64,000 bases of DNA from Spirochaetota bacterium (GTDB lineage: Bacteria; Spirochaetota; UBA12135; COTS27; JAFLEE01). The stretch lies in contig JAFLEE010000004.1 of assembly GCA_017302015.1 (NCBI GenBank), positions 1 through 64,000 on the forward strand. Reading direction: 5' to 3'. Positions 16,645 through 25,131 of this stretch are shown here, piece after piece (within the stretch, counting starts at the first letter, position 1; each line of letters starts with the position of its first letter). A model generated the notes under the pieces. It had not been told where the DNA came from. It worked only from the letters and a program-made list of their open reading frames with translations, and ran no database searches. The position numbers were made by a program, and so were the translations under genes.

Positions 16645-18216
16645 TCAGGATCGTTCCCGAAGCACGGTATGGCAGCCTCGGGAGACGCGATTTTTCAGGG
16701 CGCTATTGGTGATGAGGAGGGCGGCCTGGATCGCATTCCGCAATTCGAGCATCTCACGGTGGACCTTCACGTTCCAGTAGAAATGATCCACCTGGTTCTT
16801 GAGGTCCTTGAGGGTTTCGAGGGCGCGCTTCATGCGGCTGCGGGTGCGCAGGATGCCCACGTAGTTCCACATCGTGTTCTTGAGCGTCATCCAATCTTGG
16901 CGGACGAGGATCGGATCGTGGGAGGAATGGAGGCCGTGGTCTTCCCAGCCTTGGATCGATTTCTCGAAGGGTCGCGCGAGGAAATCGGAGCGGCACAGGT
17001 GGGCGGCGACGCGGCGGCCGAACACCACCCCTTCCAGGAGCGAGGTGGAAGCCAGGCGATTGGCGCCGTGCAGGCCGGTGCAGGCGCACTCCCCCACCGC
17101 GTAGAGATTGGGGAGGGTGGTTTGCCCGTCCATATCGGTGAGCACGCCGCCGCAGGAAAAATGGAAGGCGGGGGTGACGGGGATGGCTTCCCGCGTGATG
17201 TCGATCTTGAACTCGAGGCATTTGCGCAGGATCGTGGGGAAGCGCTTGCGGATGGTCGCGGGGGAGATGCGATCAAGGGAGAGCAGGACGTGTTCGCGTC
17301 CCGTGCGCTCGAGTTCGGTGAAGATCGCGCGGCTGACCGTGTCGCGGGGCGCCAGCGAGCCCCGGCGATCGTAGGCCTTGGTGAAGTCCTTCCCGGCATG
17401 GTTGAGGAGGATCGCCCCCTCCCCGCGCACCGCCTCGCTGATGAGGAAATTACCGCTGCCCGGCATCGCGAGCGTGGTCGGGTGGAATTGGGTGTATTCC
17501 ATATTGACCACGCGGCAACCGGCGCGCCAGGCCAGCGCCACGCCGTCGCCCGTGGCGCCCTCGGGGTTGGTGGTGTGGCGGAACATCTGCCCGATGCCCC
17601 CGGTGGCGAGCACCACGCGGTCGGCGAAGACTGCGCGAACCTTCTGGTCGCGGGTGTGGTGGAGGTAGGCCCCGAGGCAGAATGGGCGGCGGTAGACATC
17701 CAGCGGATTGCGGGAATGGTGGGGGGCCGTGATGATCTCGACCGCGACCTCGTTGGGGAGGAGCCGGATTTCCGTCTTTTTTTTGAGGAAGGCGAGGAGC
17801 GCGCGGGTGATGGCCCGTCCCGTCTGGTCGGCGCTGTAGAGGATGCGCCGGCGGGAATGGGCCGCCTCCTCGCCGAATTGAAGGTCGCCCGCCCGGTCGC
17901 GTTCGAAGGGCACCTTGGCCCAGTCGAGGAGCACTTCCTGGAGGGCCTCGGGCCCCTCTTCGGCGACGATACGGGCCGCTTCGGGGAGGGCCATCCCGTC
18001 GCTGGCCTCCAGGATGTCTTTCACGAGGAGTTCCGGGCTGTCCTCGTGGCCCCGGTAGACGATGCCACCCTGGGCGTAGGAGGAGTTGCTTTCGGCCGGA
18101 TCGTCGGTCTTGGTCACGACCGTCACCTGGTGGCCCCGTCGCCAGGCATGGATGGCCGCGGTGAGCCCGGCGATGCCGCAGCCGATCACCAGCACACGTA
18201 GTCGGGTTTCCGCCAT
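16645..18216 (-). CDS. nadB: L-aspartate oxidase
   Basis: 523 residues, the usual family length. NadB oxidises L-aspartate to iminoaspartate with FAD, the first step of de novo NAD synthesis. Visible features are the FAD dinucleotide-binding motif GCGIAGLTAA (12-21), SSYAQGGI (45-52), the GGIGQMFRHTTNPEGATGDG block, QFHPTTL, EAVRGEGA and the LAPRDTVSR active-site arginine. GECACTGLHGANRLASTSLLE and a short helical C-terminal domain follow. Succinate dehydrogenase/fumarate reductase is excluded by SSYAQGG and the short C-terminus. nadA and nadC are not in the window. The upstream TTATAAAC may be part of its promoter. Confidence 0.95.
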   Translation of the reverse strand: MAETRLRVLVIGCGIAGLTAAIHAWRRGHQVTVVTKTDDPAESNSSYAQGGIVYRGHEDSPELLVKDILEASDGMALPEAARIVAEEGPEALQEVLLDWAKVPFERDRAGDLQFGEEAAHSRRRILYSADQTGRAITRALLAFLKKKTEIRLLPNEVAVEIITAPHHSRNPLDVYRRPFCLGAYLHHTRDQKVRAVFADRVVLATGGIGQMFRHTTNPEGATGDGVALAWRAGCRVVNMEYTQFHPTTLAMPGSGNFLISEAVRGEGAILLNHAGKDFTKAYDRRGSLAPRDTVSRAIFTELERTGREHVLLSLDRISPATIRKRFPTILRKCLEFKIDITREAIPVTPAFHFSCGGVLTDMDGQTTLPNLYAVGECACTGLHGANRLASTSLLEGVVFGRRVAAHLCRSDFLARPFEKSIQGWEDHGLHSSHDPILVRQDWMTLKNTMWNYVGILRTRSRMKRALETLKDLKNQVDHFYWNVKVHREMLELRNAIQAALLITNSALKNRVSRGCHTVLRERS

Positions 18217-18393
18217 GGGACGGATAGTTTATAACGGGGGAGCCGGGAACGGAAGCTTCCGGGGGCGAAAATGTGGGCCGATCCACTGATTTCACGCGGG
18301 ATTCGAGGGAAACTTCCGGGAATGATATAAGGGATTGGCACGGGTTTCGCCCCGCGCCCCTCCCCGCCCCGCGCGAGCTCAGGAGACCGCTTC

Positions 18394-19605
18394 ATGGAAC
18401 GGAATTGGGATACTCCCCGCGCCCGGGAACGTTACCTCGAGGCCAAACGCGAATTGCCGAAAAACGTTTGGCGCCTCCCCCAATTCTCGAGACCGGTGCT
18501 CACCTGCGGGCAGGGTTATCCCGGAATCTGGTTGGAGCACAATCTCGATAACGTCTTCTACGCTGCGATCGACCCCGAGGTCGCGGTGGCCGGGCATGAG
18601 ATCTTCTTCGAGCACCAACGCGGAGACGGGCTCCTGCCCGCCTATGTCCGCCGTCCCCAGACGGGGTCGATCGACATCGGCTACGGGCACGTCCAGGCGG
18701 TGATCGCGCCGGCGCTCACCGCCTGGCAGGTTGCACAGGTGGCCGGCCAAGAAGCCTTCTTGAAACGTGCCTATGATGCCTATGCGCGCTACGATGCGTG
18801 GTTCGTCGCGCACCGCGACCACGGCCGAAGGGGCCTCGTCGAGATGTATTGCGAATATGACACGGGCCACGATAATAGCCCGCGGGTGAACGCCGACGGC
18901 ATCCCCCGCGCTTGCCCCGGGAACGATGCCGTTAACATGCCCGATATCCCCTGGATGCCCGTAGGAGCGCCCGATCTTTCGGCGATGCTCTACGGGGGGC
19001 GGACGGCCCTGGCGGAAATGGCGGGGGCCTTGGGGCTTCCCGCCGAGGCCCAGCGCTGGCTGGACCTCGCGGAGGAGACCCGCGAAAATCTATTAAGGCA
19101 TTGTTGGGACGACGCGGACGGGTTCTTCTACGACGTCGATGCCCGGGGGGTATGGCGCAAGTTTCGAAGCGAGCACATCACCCGGCTTTTCGCCAATCGC
19201 GTCGTCGAACCCGCGCGTTTCGAGCGGATCTACCAGCGCTACTTCAAGGACCCGAACGAATTCGCCGCGCCCTACCCGTTCCCCTCCTTGTCCCTCTCCG
19301 ATCCGAACCACGATCGCCGTTACCCGAAGAACTCGTGGGGCGGACAGAGCCAGGCCCTCACGGCCCTCAGGGCGTGCCTGTGGATGGAATTCTACGGCAA
19401 AAAAGAAGATTTCCGGAAATTCATGGAAATCTGGGTCCGTGCCGTCGCCGAGAGTCCCTTGCCGTTCACCCAGGAGATGAATCCGAACACGGGACTCTTC
19501 ACCGATTGCGCCCCCTATTACACGCCGACCCTTCTTTTATACCTGGATTTCATGGATCGACTGGATGGAAAGGAAACGGTCTCCTCTAAATTAGGCGAAT
19601 CTTGA
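18394..19605 (+). CDS. GH63-like alpha/alpha-barrel glycosidase
   Basis: 403 residues with the features of the GH63/GH37-type (alpha/alpha)6 barrel (YgjK, mannosylglycerate hydrolase). These are the acidic motif EYDTGHDNSPR (154-164), with Asp160 aligned to the family's catalytic acid, NSWGGQSQ near 330 and a late QEMNPNTG carrying a candidate catalytic base. There is no signal peptide, so it likely acts on cytoplasmic oligosaccharide. The protein is short for the superfamily and lacks an N-terminal beta-domain. The ATG at 18394 has AGGAG with 8 nt spacing. It stands alone between nadB (divergent) and a Gfo/Idh gene (convergent). The exact substrate is not predictable. Confidence 0.78.
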   Translation: MERNWDTPRARERYLEAKRELPKNVWRLPQFSRPVLTCGQGYPGIWLEHNLDNVFYAAIDPEVAVAGHEIFFEHQRGDGLLPAYVRRPQTGSIDIGYGHVQAVIAPALTAWQVAQVAGQEAFLKRAYDAYARYDAWFVAHRDHGRRGLVEMYCEYDTGHDNSPRVNADGIPRACPGNDAVNMPDIPWMPVGAPDLSAMLYGGRTALAEMAGALGLPAEAQRWLDLAEETRENLLRHCWDDADGFFYDVDARGVWRKFRSEHITRLFANRVVEPARFERIYQRYFKDPNEFAAPYPFPSLSLSDPNHDRRYPKNSWGGQSQALTALRACLWMEFYGKKEDFRKFMEIWVRAVAESPLPFTQEMNPNTGLFTDCAPYYTPTLLLYLDFMDRLDGKETVSSKLGES

Positions 19606-19646
19606 CCCGTTTGAGCATCGAGAATTGGGGAACCACCGGCCGAGTG

Positions 19647-19693
19647 AAAAAGTCCCCCGAAAAAGCGGTTTGAACGCCGCGTTTCCGGGGGGG
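19647..19693 (-). terminator. Intrinsic terminator of the Gfo/Idh gene, possibly bidirectional
   Basis: A long hairpin (CCCCCGAAA... paired with TTTCCGGGGG, inner GCGG/CCGC) is followed on the minus strand by a T5 run (plus-strand A's at 19647-19651). It lies between two convergent genes. Confidence 0.65.
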
Positions 19694-19699
19694 CGCCGA

Positions 19700-21010
19700 T
19701 CACGCTTGGTCGATGTCGACGAGATCCTTCACGCGCACCGGGAGGCCGCGGTTTAGGGAATGGTTCCCCGCGATCCCCACGATGATCGATTTGAGGCCGT
19801 CGACATGGTTGGCGGCCGTGCGAAGGGGGTCGGCGGGGTTGGCGCCCTCGAAGATCTCCTTGAGCATCCGCCCGTCGCCGCCGCCATGGCCGCCCTGGCC
19901 CTCTTCCCAGGTGATGTTTTCGGCCTTCTGCCAGAGGCGCTGGAGGCGGATGACCTGCTTCTCGCCTTCGCCCTTGTCGGCGTAACTCGGGTCCGCCGGA
20001 TCCGCCCCCTTCGGGATGAGGAAGGGGCGCTCCACGATATCCATCTCGATGCGGCCCTTGGTGCCGTTGAACATGACCCGGTAGCCTTCCCAGGGGCAGA
20101 AGGCGTTGAGGGAATAGGTGAGCACGGCGCGGTTTCGGTACTTCACCAGCACGCTCATCGTGTCCTCGATATTGATCCCGTCGCCGAAGACGCTCTGGTC
20201 GCGCTGGTAGCCGTCGTCCTTCTCGGCGTCGAGGTACATCTCCTTGGTCGCCGGGTCCTCGATATTGAGGGCGAAGGGATCCTTCGCGGCGACCGCGCTG
20301 CCCTTGACCCTCTGGTAGAACTCGCTCACCCCGCGGCGCTCGGCATTCTCGCGGCCGTAGAACGCCAGGCGGCCCCAGGCGAACACCTCCTCGGGCACGC
20401 TGTCGATCCACCAATTGACGAGGTCGAAATGGTGGGTGGATTTGTGGACCAGGAGACCGCCGCTATTGCGCTTGTCGCGGTGCCAGCGGCGGAAATAATC
20501 GGCGCCGTGGGCGGTATCGAGCATCCATTCGAAGTGCACGCTCACCACGTCCCCGATGGCGCCGCTGTGGATGAGTTCCTTGACCTTGGTATTGCGCGGG
20601 CTGTAGCGGTAGTTGAAGGTCACCGTCAAATTGCGCCCGGTGCGCTTCTTGGCCTGGATGATCTCGCGGGCCTTTTCGTCGTCGACGGTCATCGGCTTCT
20701 CGCTGATGACGTCGCAGCCGAGTTCCATGGCCCGGATGATGTAGTGGTGGTGGAGGCGGTCGAGGCAGGTCACCACCACGACATCGGGCTTCAGTTTCTT
20801 CACCATGGCGTCGAACTCGCCGGGCTTGTGGGTGGGCACCGGCTTTTGGCCGAATTTCTCCTGGGCCCAGCGGTTGGCGAGGTCCATGCGAACCCCGTTG
20901 ATATCGCAGAGCCCCACGAGTTCGCAGGCGTCCTTGAAGGTCGAACTGATCGCCTCGTGGAACATGCGCGAGCGGCCCCCGGTTCCGACGATGACATAGC
21001 GCTTTTTCAT
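19700..21010 (-). CDS. Gfo/Idh/MocA-family NAD(P)-dependent oxidoreductase
   Basis: 436 residues. The N-terminal Rossmann fold begins YVIVGTGGRSRMF (5-17). The family EKP motif is at 104-106 (ISEKPMTVD). The C-terminal alpha/beta domain contains GGLLVHKSTHHFDLVNWW, with histidines at the sugar-binding site. It probably oxidises or reduces a sugar or inositol derivative; many close relatives act on plant or host glycans. The ATG at 21010 has AGGAG about 7 nt upstream. A strong promoter with a dyad over the -35 box precedes it, so expression is probably substrate-regulated. Specificity cannot be read from sequence alone. Confidence 0.9.
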   Translation of the reverse strand: MKKRYVIVGTGGRSRMFHEAISSTFKDACELVGLCDINGVRMDLANRWAQEKFGQKPVPTHKPGEFDAMVKKLKPDVVVVTCLDRLHHHYIIRAMELGCDVISEKPMTVDDEKAREIIQAKKRTGRNLTVTFNYRYSPRNTKVKELIHSGAIGDVVSVHFEWMLDTAHGADYFRRWHRDKRNSGGLLVHKSTHHFDLVNWWIDSVPEEVFAWGRLAFYGRENAERRGVSEFYQRVKGSAVAAKDPFALNIEDPATKEMYLDAEKDDGYQRDQSVFGDGINIEDTMSVLVKYRNRAVLTYSLNAFCPWEGYRVMFNGTKGRIEMDIVERPFLIPKGADPADPSYADKGEGEKQVIRLQRLWQKAENITWEEGQGGHGGGDGRMLKEIFEGANPADPLRTAANHVDGLKSIIVGIAGNHSLNRGLPVRVKDLVDIDQA

Positions 21011-21061
21011 GGAAAATCTCCTGTAGTGAAAATCTGTCGCTCCCCTCGGATCGACCCTTAT

Positions 21062-21098
21062 AGTATAGTCAATATTCTTAGATATGCCAACGATGGCA
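21062..21098 (-). promoter_or_regulatory. Promoter with operator-like dyad for the Gfo/Idh gene
   Basis: On the minus strand TTGGCA (21085-21090) and TATACT (21062-21067) are exactly 17 bp apart. The -35 hexamer is half of a dyad TGCCA-4-TGGCA (21085-21098). This is a classic layout for a repressor that blocks RNA polymerase. The regulator is not identified. Confidence 0.7.
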
Positions 21099-21190
21099 CA
21101 AAATTATTTATTTTTGTCGATCATCGGTAAGAAAAGCCGTTTTTCAGGACAATTTAAAGGGCTCCCGGGAAAACAGCGATGATTTGCCGC

Positions 21191-22015
21191 TTAAGGAGGG
21201 GGGATTCGCATCCATTCCCCGTGCACGGGCCTTTTTCCCATGACGGTGGGGTATTTGACGGCCAGATAATCGAGGAATGCCTCGGGATCCCCGGTATTGC
21301 CCTCGAACATGTCGAAATGGGTCGGTACGGCAATTTTTGCCCCCAAGGATCCCGCGAGGTCCACGGCTTCCTGGTAGGTCATATTTCCGATGATGCCCCG
21401 GCGAAGTTGGCCACCGGACCGGCCATTGATGGGCAATAAAACGGCGGAGAAATCCCACTTTTTAAGTTTCGCCTCGAGCCCGGCATAGAGGCAGCAATCC
21501 CCGGAGTGGTAGATCGCGCAGCCTCCCGCCTCCAGGACGACCCCGAGGTGGGGGAATCGACCGGTTCGAGGGTCTTGATCGAGGAATTCGTGGGCCGAAG
21601 CGATCGGGGTGATTTGGAGGCCTCCCAGGTCGACGCGGACCCCCTCGTCGAGTTCGACGAATCGGTGGAGGGGGACATCTGTCTCCCGGGAGATCTTCTC
21701 CTTCAGCATTCCGGGGACGGCGAAGCGGGCGCCGGGGGATGCTTGGGCGAGAAGGGGCCATGCGCCGCGGTCGATGTGGTCGCAGTGGTCGTGGGTCCCG
21801 ATGACGAGGTCGATGCCCGTGGCTTCCTGGGGCGAGAAGGCGGGGGGAACCAGTCGGCGGGGATTGGGGGAAAGGTAGGCGTCGAGACAGATGAGCTGGC
21901 CCCCGGCTTTGATGAGGAACCCGTGTTGGCCGAGCCACCACAGGGCGAAGGACCCGGCGTCCACCGGCGTCAGGGTGGCCTCCTGGAGGAGGGCTGCGCC
22001 GCGGGGGGCGTTCAT
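21191..22015 (-). CDS. UlaG-like metallo-beta-lactamase-fold hydrolase
   Basis: 274 residues. The metal-binding HxHxDH motif appears as THDHCDHID (74-82). Later ligand histidines are in ASAHEFLDQ, GDCCLYAG and PTHFDMFEG. The order and the WWLGQHGFLIKAGG start match the L-ascorbate-6-phosphate lactonase (UlaG)/MBL hydrolase group. It probably hydrolyses a sugar lactone or phosphoester in the cytoplasm. Its ATG overlaps the rpe stop in an ATGA junction (22012-22015), so it is co-translated with the pentose-phosphate enzyme Rpe. That is consistent with a role in pentose or ascorbate-type sugar metabolism, although no ula transport genes are present. Confidence 0.82.
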   Translation of the reverse strand: MNAPRGAALLQEATLTPVDAGSFALWWLGQHGFLIKAGGQLICLDAYLSPNPRRLVPPAFSPQEATGIDLVIGTHDHCDHIDRGAWPLLAQASPGARFAVPGMLKEKISRETDVPLHRFVELDEGVRVDLGGLQITPIASAHEFLDQDPRTGRFPHLGVVLEAGGCAIYHSGDCCLYAGLEAKLKKWDFSAVLLPINGRSGGQLRRGIIGNMTYQEAVDLAGSLGAKIAVPTHFDMFEGNTGDPEAFLDYLAVKYPTVMGKRPVHGEWMRIPPP

Positions 22016-22656
22016 CCGCGCAGGCTCGCCAGGCCGGCCTCGAAATCGGGGTGCTTGTAGAGCCAGGAGCCCGCGACCAGCACGTTAAAGCCGGCCTCCC
22101 TGGCCAGGCGCGCGGTCTCCGCATTGATTCCGCCGTCGATCTCGAGGTCGACGGGGTGACCCCCCTTGCGGATGGCCTGGCGCACGCGGTAGCCCTTATC
22201 GAGGGCGGCGGGGATGAACGATTGGCCGCCGAAACCCGGGTGAACCGACATGAGGAGCACCTGGTCTACCAGTGGCAGAAACTCTTCGATCCCGTCGACC
22301 GGGGTGTCCGGATTGAAGGTCAGACTAGCGCGCGCGCCGAGGGCGCGGATGCGGGCGAGCACGTCCTTGAGGTCGGCGCGGATCTCCCGGTGGATGCCGA
22401 TGATATCCGCACCGGCCTCCCGGAAATCGGCGAGGTATTTCTCTGGCTGGTCCATCATGAGGTGCACGTCGAAGACTTTCTTCGCGAAGGGGCGCATCGC
22501 CTTGACCACCGGCGCGCCGAAGGTGAGGTTGGGGACGAAGTGGCCGTCCATGACGTCGACGTGGATATAATCGCAGGAACTCCGGTCGAGGCGGGCGATC
22601 TCTTCGCCGAAGCGGCTGAAATCGCTGGAGAGGATCGAGGGCGCGGTCTTGATCAT
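22012..22656 (-). CDS. rpe: Ribulose-phosphate 3-epimerase
   Basis: 214 residues, normal for the family. A TIM barrel that interconverts ribulose-5-phosphate and xylulose-5-phosphate. Signature segments are APSILSSDF at the N-terminus with the ligand serine, HVDVMDGHFVPNLTFG (catalytic Asp and metal ligands), HLMMDQPEKY, MSVHPGFGGQSF and EIDGGIN (second catalytic Asp). The ATG at 22656 was chosen over an upstream alternative because GAGGTGA lies 5-8 nt before it and the family begins at this residue. It overlaps the downstream MBL hydrolase by 4 bp. Confidence 0.96.
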   Translation of the reverse strand: MIKTAPSILSSDFSRFGEEIARLDRSSCDYIHVDVMDGHFVPNLTFGAPVVKAMRPFAKKVFDVHLMMDQPEKYLADFREAGADIIGIHREIRADLKDVLARIRALGARASLTFNPDTPVDGIEEFLPLVDQVLLMSVHPGFGGQSFIPAALDKGYRVRQAIRKGGHPVDLEIDGGINAETARLAREAGFNVLVAGSWLYKHPDFEAGLASLRG

Positions 22657-22698
22657 GGGTTCACCTCGGGCGGGCGTCAAATCGTATCACGTCTTGCA

Positions 22699-23607
22699 TC
22701 ACGTCCAGGTTCCGGGATAAAACCCGCTCTCTCCCGGGGGGCGTTTGCGCCAGCGCGGGTGGACCCACATCCAGGGCGCCGGATCGCGGCGGATGAGCTC
22801 TTCGAAGCGACCGTGGATCGCCGCCAGATCGCGTCGCTCGTCGCCCGTGAGGGGTATTTCTTCTGAGAGGAAGAGTTCGTGGCGGCCGCCGGCGGTGCGT
22901 CGCTCCCAGGCGACCCGCACGGGGGACCCGCAGGCGGCGGCGAAATAGACCGGGCCGCGCATCGTGCTGGCCTCGAGCCCGAAGAAGGGGATGAACGCCC
23001 CGCCCACGGCCGCGTTCTGGTCGGCCATGAGGCCGACGATCTCGTTTCGCCGCAGGGCCTCCATGACCGGCCGCACGCTCGTTTTGCGGGCGAGGATGCG
23101 CACCTTCTTGGAGCGCCGTGCCGCGGAGAGGTGGGCATCGAGGAGCGGATTGTCGAGGGGACGTATCACGGCGTTGAGTGGGTAGCCGAGGGAGGCGACG
23201 TAGCCCGCCATCCACTCCCAATTGGAATAATGGGGGCAGCAAACCACCAGGCCCTTCCCTTTGGCCAGGCTCTCCTGGAATCCGGCGCCATTGGGCGAGT
23301 CGGTGAGGCGCAGGAGTTGGGCGCCCGTCACCCGGTGCCAGTTCGCCAATTCCACCGCGGTGAGGCCGAGTTCGTCGAAGGACCGCCGGGCGATGCACCG
23401 TTTTTGGACGGGCGACACGCTGGCGCCGAACGCCAAGTCGAGGTTGTCGAGGGCGGTGCGCCGCGCCGAGCCGATGAGCGCCCAGGCGATGGCGGCCAGG
23501 AAGTTCCCGGCGAGACGCCATGCGCGCCGCGGCAGGAGCCGCACGGGCAGGAGGACCGCCCGGAACAGGAGGTACTCGGCGAGGATCAGGTTTCGGCTTT
23601 TGGCCAT
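22699..23607 (-). CDS. LpxL/HtrB-family lysophospholipid (lipid A) acyltransferase
   Basis: 302 residues. A hydrophobic N-terminal anchor spans about 9-50. The catalytic HX4E motif appears in CPHYSNWEWMAGY near residue 125. The family's late segment MADQNAAVGGAFIPFFG and the C-terminal WMWVHPRWRKRPPGE are both clear. Relatives transfer a secondary acyl chain to lipid A or a related glycolipid at the inner face of the inner membrane. This fits the LptD-like transporter nearby. The gene begins 17 bp after a strong intrinsic terminator and is followed by rpe. Which acyl position or lipid is used is unknown. Confidence 0.88.
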   Translation of the reverse strand: MAKSRNLILAEYLLFRAVLLPVRLLPRRAWRLAGNFLAAIAWALIGSARRTALDNLDLAFGASVSPVQKRCIARRSFDELGLTAVELANWHRVTGAQLLRLTDSPNGAGFQESLAKGKGLVVCCPHYSNWEWMAGYVASLGYPLNAVIRPLDNPLLDAHLSAARRSKKVRILARKTSVRPVMEALRRNEIVGLMADQNAAVGGAFIPFFGLEASTMRGPVYFAAACGSPVRVAWERRTAGGRHELFLSEEIPLTGDERRDLAAIHGRFEELIRRDPAPWMWVHPRWRKRPPGESGFYPGTWT

Positions 23608-23623
23608 CTCGGTACTCGGGAAC

Positions 23624-23649
23624 GAAAAAGCCCGGGTTTCCCCGGGCTT
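23624..23649 (-). terminator. Intrinsic terminator of the flaA operon
   Basis: A perfect 9-bp stem, AAGCCCGGG and its complement, is closed by a GAAA tetraloop on the minus strand. The transcript then continues into a run of U's (plus A's at 23625-23629). It lies just upstream of the acyltransferase start. Confidence 0.9.
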
Positions 23650-23674
23650 GGCGTCGGTGACCCGGAAGCGGGGT

Positions 23675-24367
23675 TCACCAGTCGTCGACGATATCGTCGG
23701 GGTCGACGTTCTCTTCGGCGAACATTTCGCTGATGGCGCTCATATTGTCGAGGTAGAGGAAATATTCCCCGGTGGTCTCTTCCATGGCGCATTCCACGAG
23801 CATGGCCTTGACCTTGAGGCCCCGGGGGCGCCAGATCGGGTTCATCTTGAAATTGTCCTGCTGGATGAACGGGGAGACCTGGGCCGTCATCTTGTTCCAG
23901 CCGGGGAAGTTCATCTTGCCGAAGGTGGCGTAGCGGATCTCGCCGTAGAAATCCTTCACCACCGCCTTGAGGACGTGGTTGTAATTGCGCCCGGAGACCC
24001 AGATCGAGATCGACTTGGTCACGCCGGGGATCTGGATTTCGCGGGGGGGGATCAGCGCGAACCAGGTCGGGCCGGATTTAAAATAATTCACCCGGGCGCC
24101 GAGGACATAGCGGTTGGCGTTGCTGCTTTCCTGCTTGAGTTCGCGGGGCGCGCCTTCGCGGCGGATGACGCGGATGACGCCGAAGTCGATGGGCATGGAG
24201 CCCTGCCAGGCGCCGGCGTCCTCGAAGTTCTCGACGAGGAAATTGCTCGAGATGGAGCCGGACTCGCCCTTCTTGCCGGAGGCGGCGGGCTTGGTTTCCT
24301 GGGCGGCGACGAAAAGCGCCAGGGCCACGAGGGCCAAGAACGCGGAAAGGATGATGCTCTTTTTCAT
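23675..24367 (-). CDS. flaA: Periplasmic flagellar sheath protein FlaA (copy downstream)
   Basis: 230 residues. A signal peptide spans 1-21 (SIILSAFLALVALALFVAAQ). The mature part has the spirochaete FlaA pattern: FLVENFEDAGAW, SISIWVSGRNYNHVLKAVVKDF, GEIRYATFGKMNFPGWNKM and a late LYLDNMSAISEMFAEE. FlaA proteins form the sheath around the FlaB core of periplasmic flagella, so this gene is the main evidence for a spirochaete host. It lies 15 bp after a second FlaA gene with AGGGG before the ATG, and is followed by an intrinsic terminator. The acidic C-terminus (DPDDIVDDW) is unusual but plausible for an exported filament protein. Confidence 0.9.
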   Translation of the reverse strand: MKKSIILSAFLALVALALFVAAQETKPAASGKKGESGSISSNFLVENFEDAGAWQGSMPIDFGVIRVIRREGAPRELKQESSNANRYVLGARVNYFKSGPTWFALIPPREIQIPGVTKSISIWVSGRNYNHVLKAVVKDFYGEIRYATFGKMNFPGWNKMTAQVSPFIQQDNFKMNPIWRPRGLKVKAMLVECAMEETTGEYFLYLDNMSAISEMFAEENVDPDDIVDDW

Positions 24368-24382
24368 GACGTCCCCTGATCC

Positions 24383-25075
24383 TTATTTATTGCCGGAGGA
24401 ATTGCCCTTGCTTTCCTCCACCAGCATGCGCTCGAGTTCGGCGCCGTCGTAATTGGGCTTGAAGGTGTCGGTGATCACCTTGAAGGTGTTGAGGAAGCAA
24501 TTGAAGCGCTCGGGGCGTTCGCTGGGCATGGAGGTCATGCGGAACTTCAGCACCGAAAGGCCCTTGATGCCGCCCACCAGGTGGGTGGATTGGGGGATGG
24601 CGGTGGGGATATCGAGGTTCAGGTTCTGCCAGCCGAGGTAGCGCAGGCTGCCCATGGGGAGGGTGTATTCCACGTCGTTCATGTCTTTGAGGCGGACTTC
24701 GAGCGTCCAATCGTAATTGCCGCCCCACGCCCAGATGTCGACGCTCTGGACGACGCCCTCGAAGGGGGCCTGTTCCTTGACGGGGATCGCATCGACCCAA
24801 TTATGCCCGCGGGCGTAGAAGGCCGCGCCGATGTGGAGGGAATTGCTGCTTTGGCTCGCCATGGTCGTGGGCGATTTGGCCACCACGCGCATCGTCACGT
24901 TGGTGGTGCCGTTGGTCACCTTGACCCCCCGGGAGGCCTCGAAGCGCCAGTCGGCGCCCTTGTCGAACGTGAACCAGGGCATGGTCACGATATTGCGGAA
25001 TCGGGGTTGCTCTGCGAACAGGGCCGTGGCCGTGAGCAGGACCATCACGATGGAAAAGCGTGTCAGGTGCTTCAT
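24383..25075 (-). CDS. Periplasmic flagellar sheath protein FlaA-like (copy upstream)
   Basis: 230 residues from MKHLTRF. A signal peptide spans 1-21 (FSIVMVLLTATALFAEQ). The mature protein repeats the FlaA plan: VQSVDIWAWGGNYDWTLEV, LRYLGWQNLNLDIP, then a C-terminal FNCFLNTFKVITDTF. It is clearly homologous to the next gene but diverged, as are FlaA1/FlaA2 pairs in other spirochaetes. The start at 25075 was preferred to an extended upstream frame because it gives a clean signal peptide and avoids overlap with the SurA-like gene. GAGGG lies about 10 nt before the ATG, slightly far. Confidence 0.85.
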   Translation of the reverse strand: MKHLTRFSIVMVLLTATALFAEQPRFRNIVTMPWFTFDKGADWRFEASRGVKVTNGTTNVTMRVVAKSPTTMASQSSNSLHIGAAFYARGHNWVDAIPVKEQAPFEGVVQSVDIWAWGGNYDWTLEVRLKDMNDVEYTLPMGSLRYLGWQNLNLDIPTAIPQSTHLVGGIKGLSVLKFRMTSMPSERPERFNCFLNTFKVITDTFKPNYDGAELERMLVEESKGNSSGNK

Positions 25076-25131
25076 GTTGGGAAATCCCTCTACTTCTATT
25101 CTATTATCGGATCGTCGCGGAGACAATTGCA

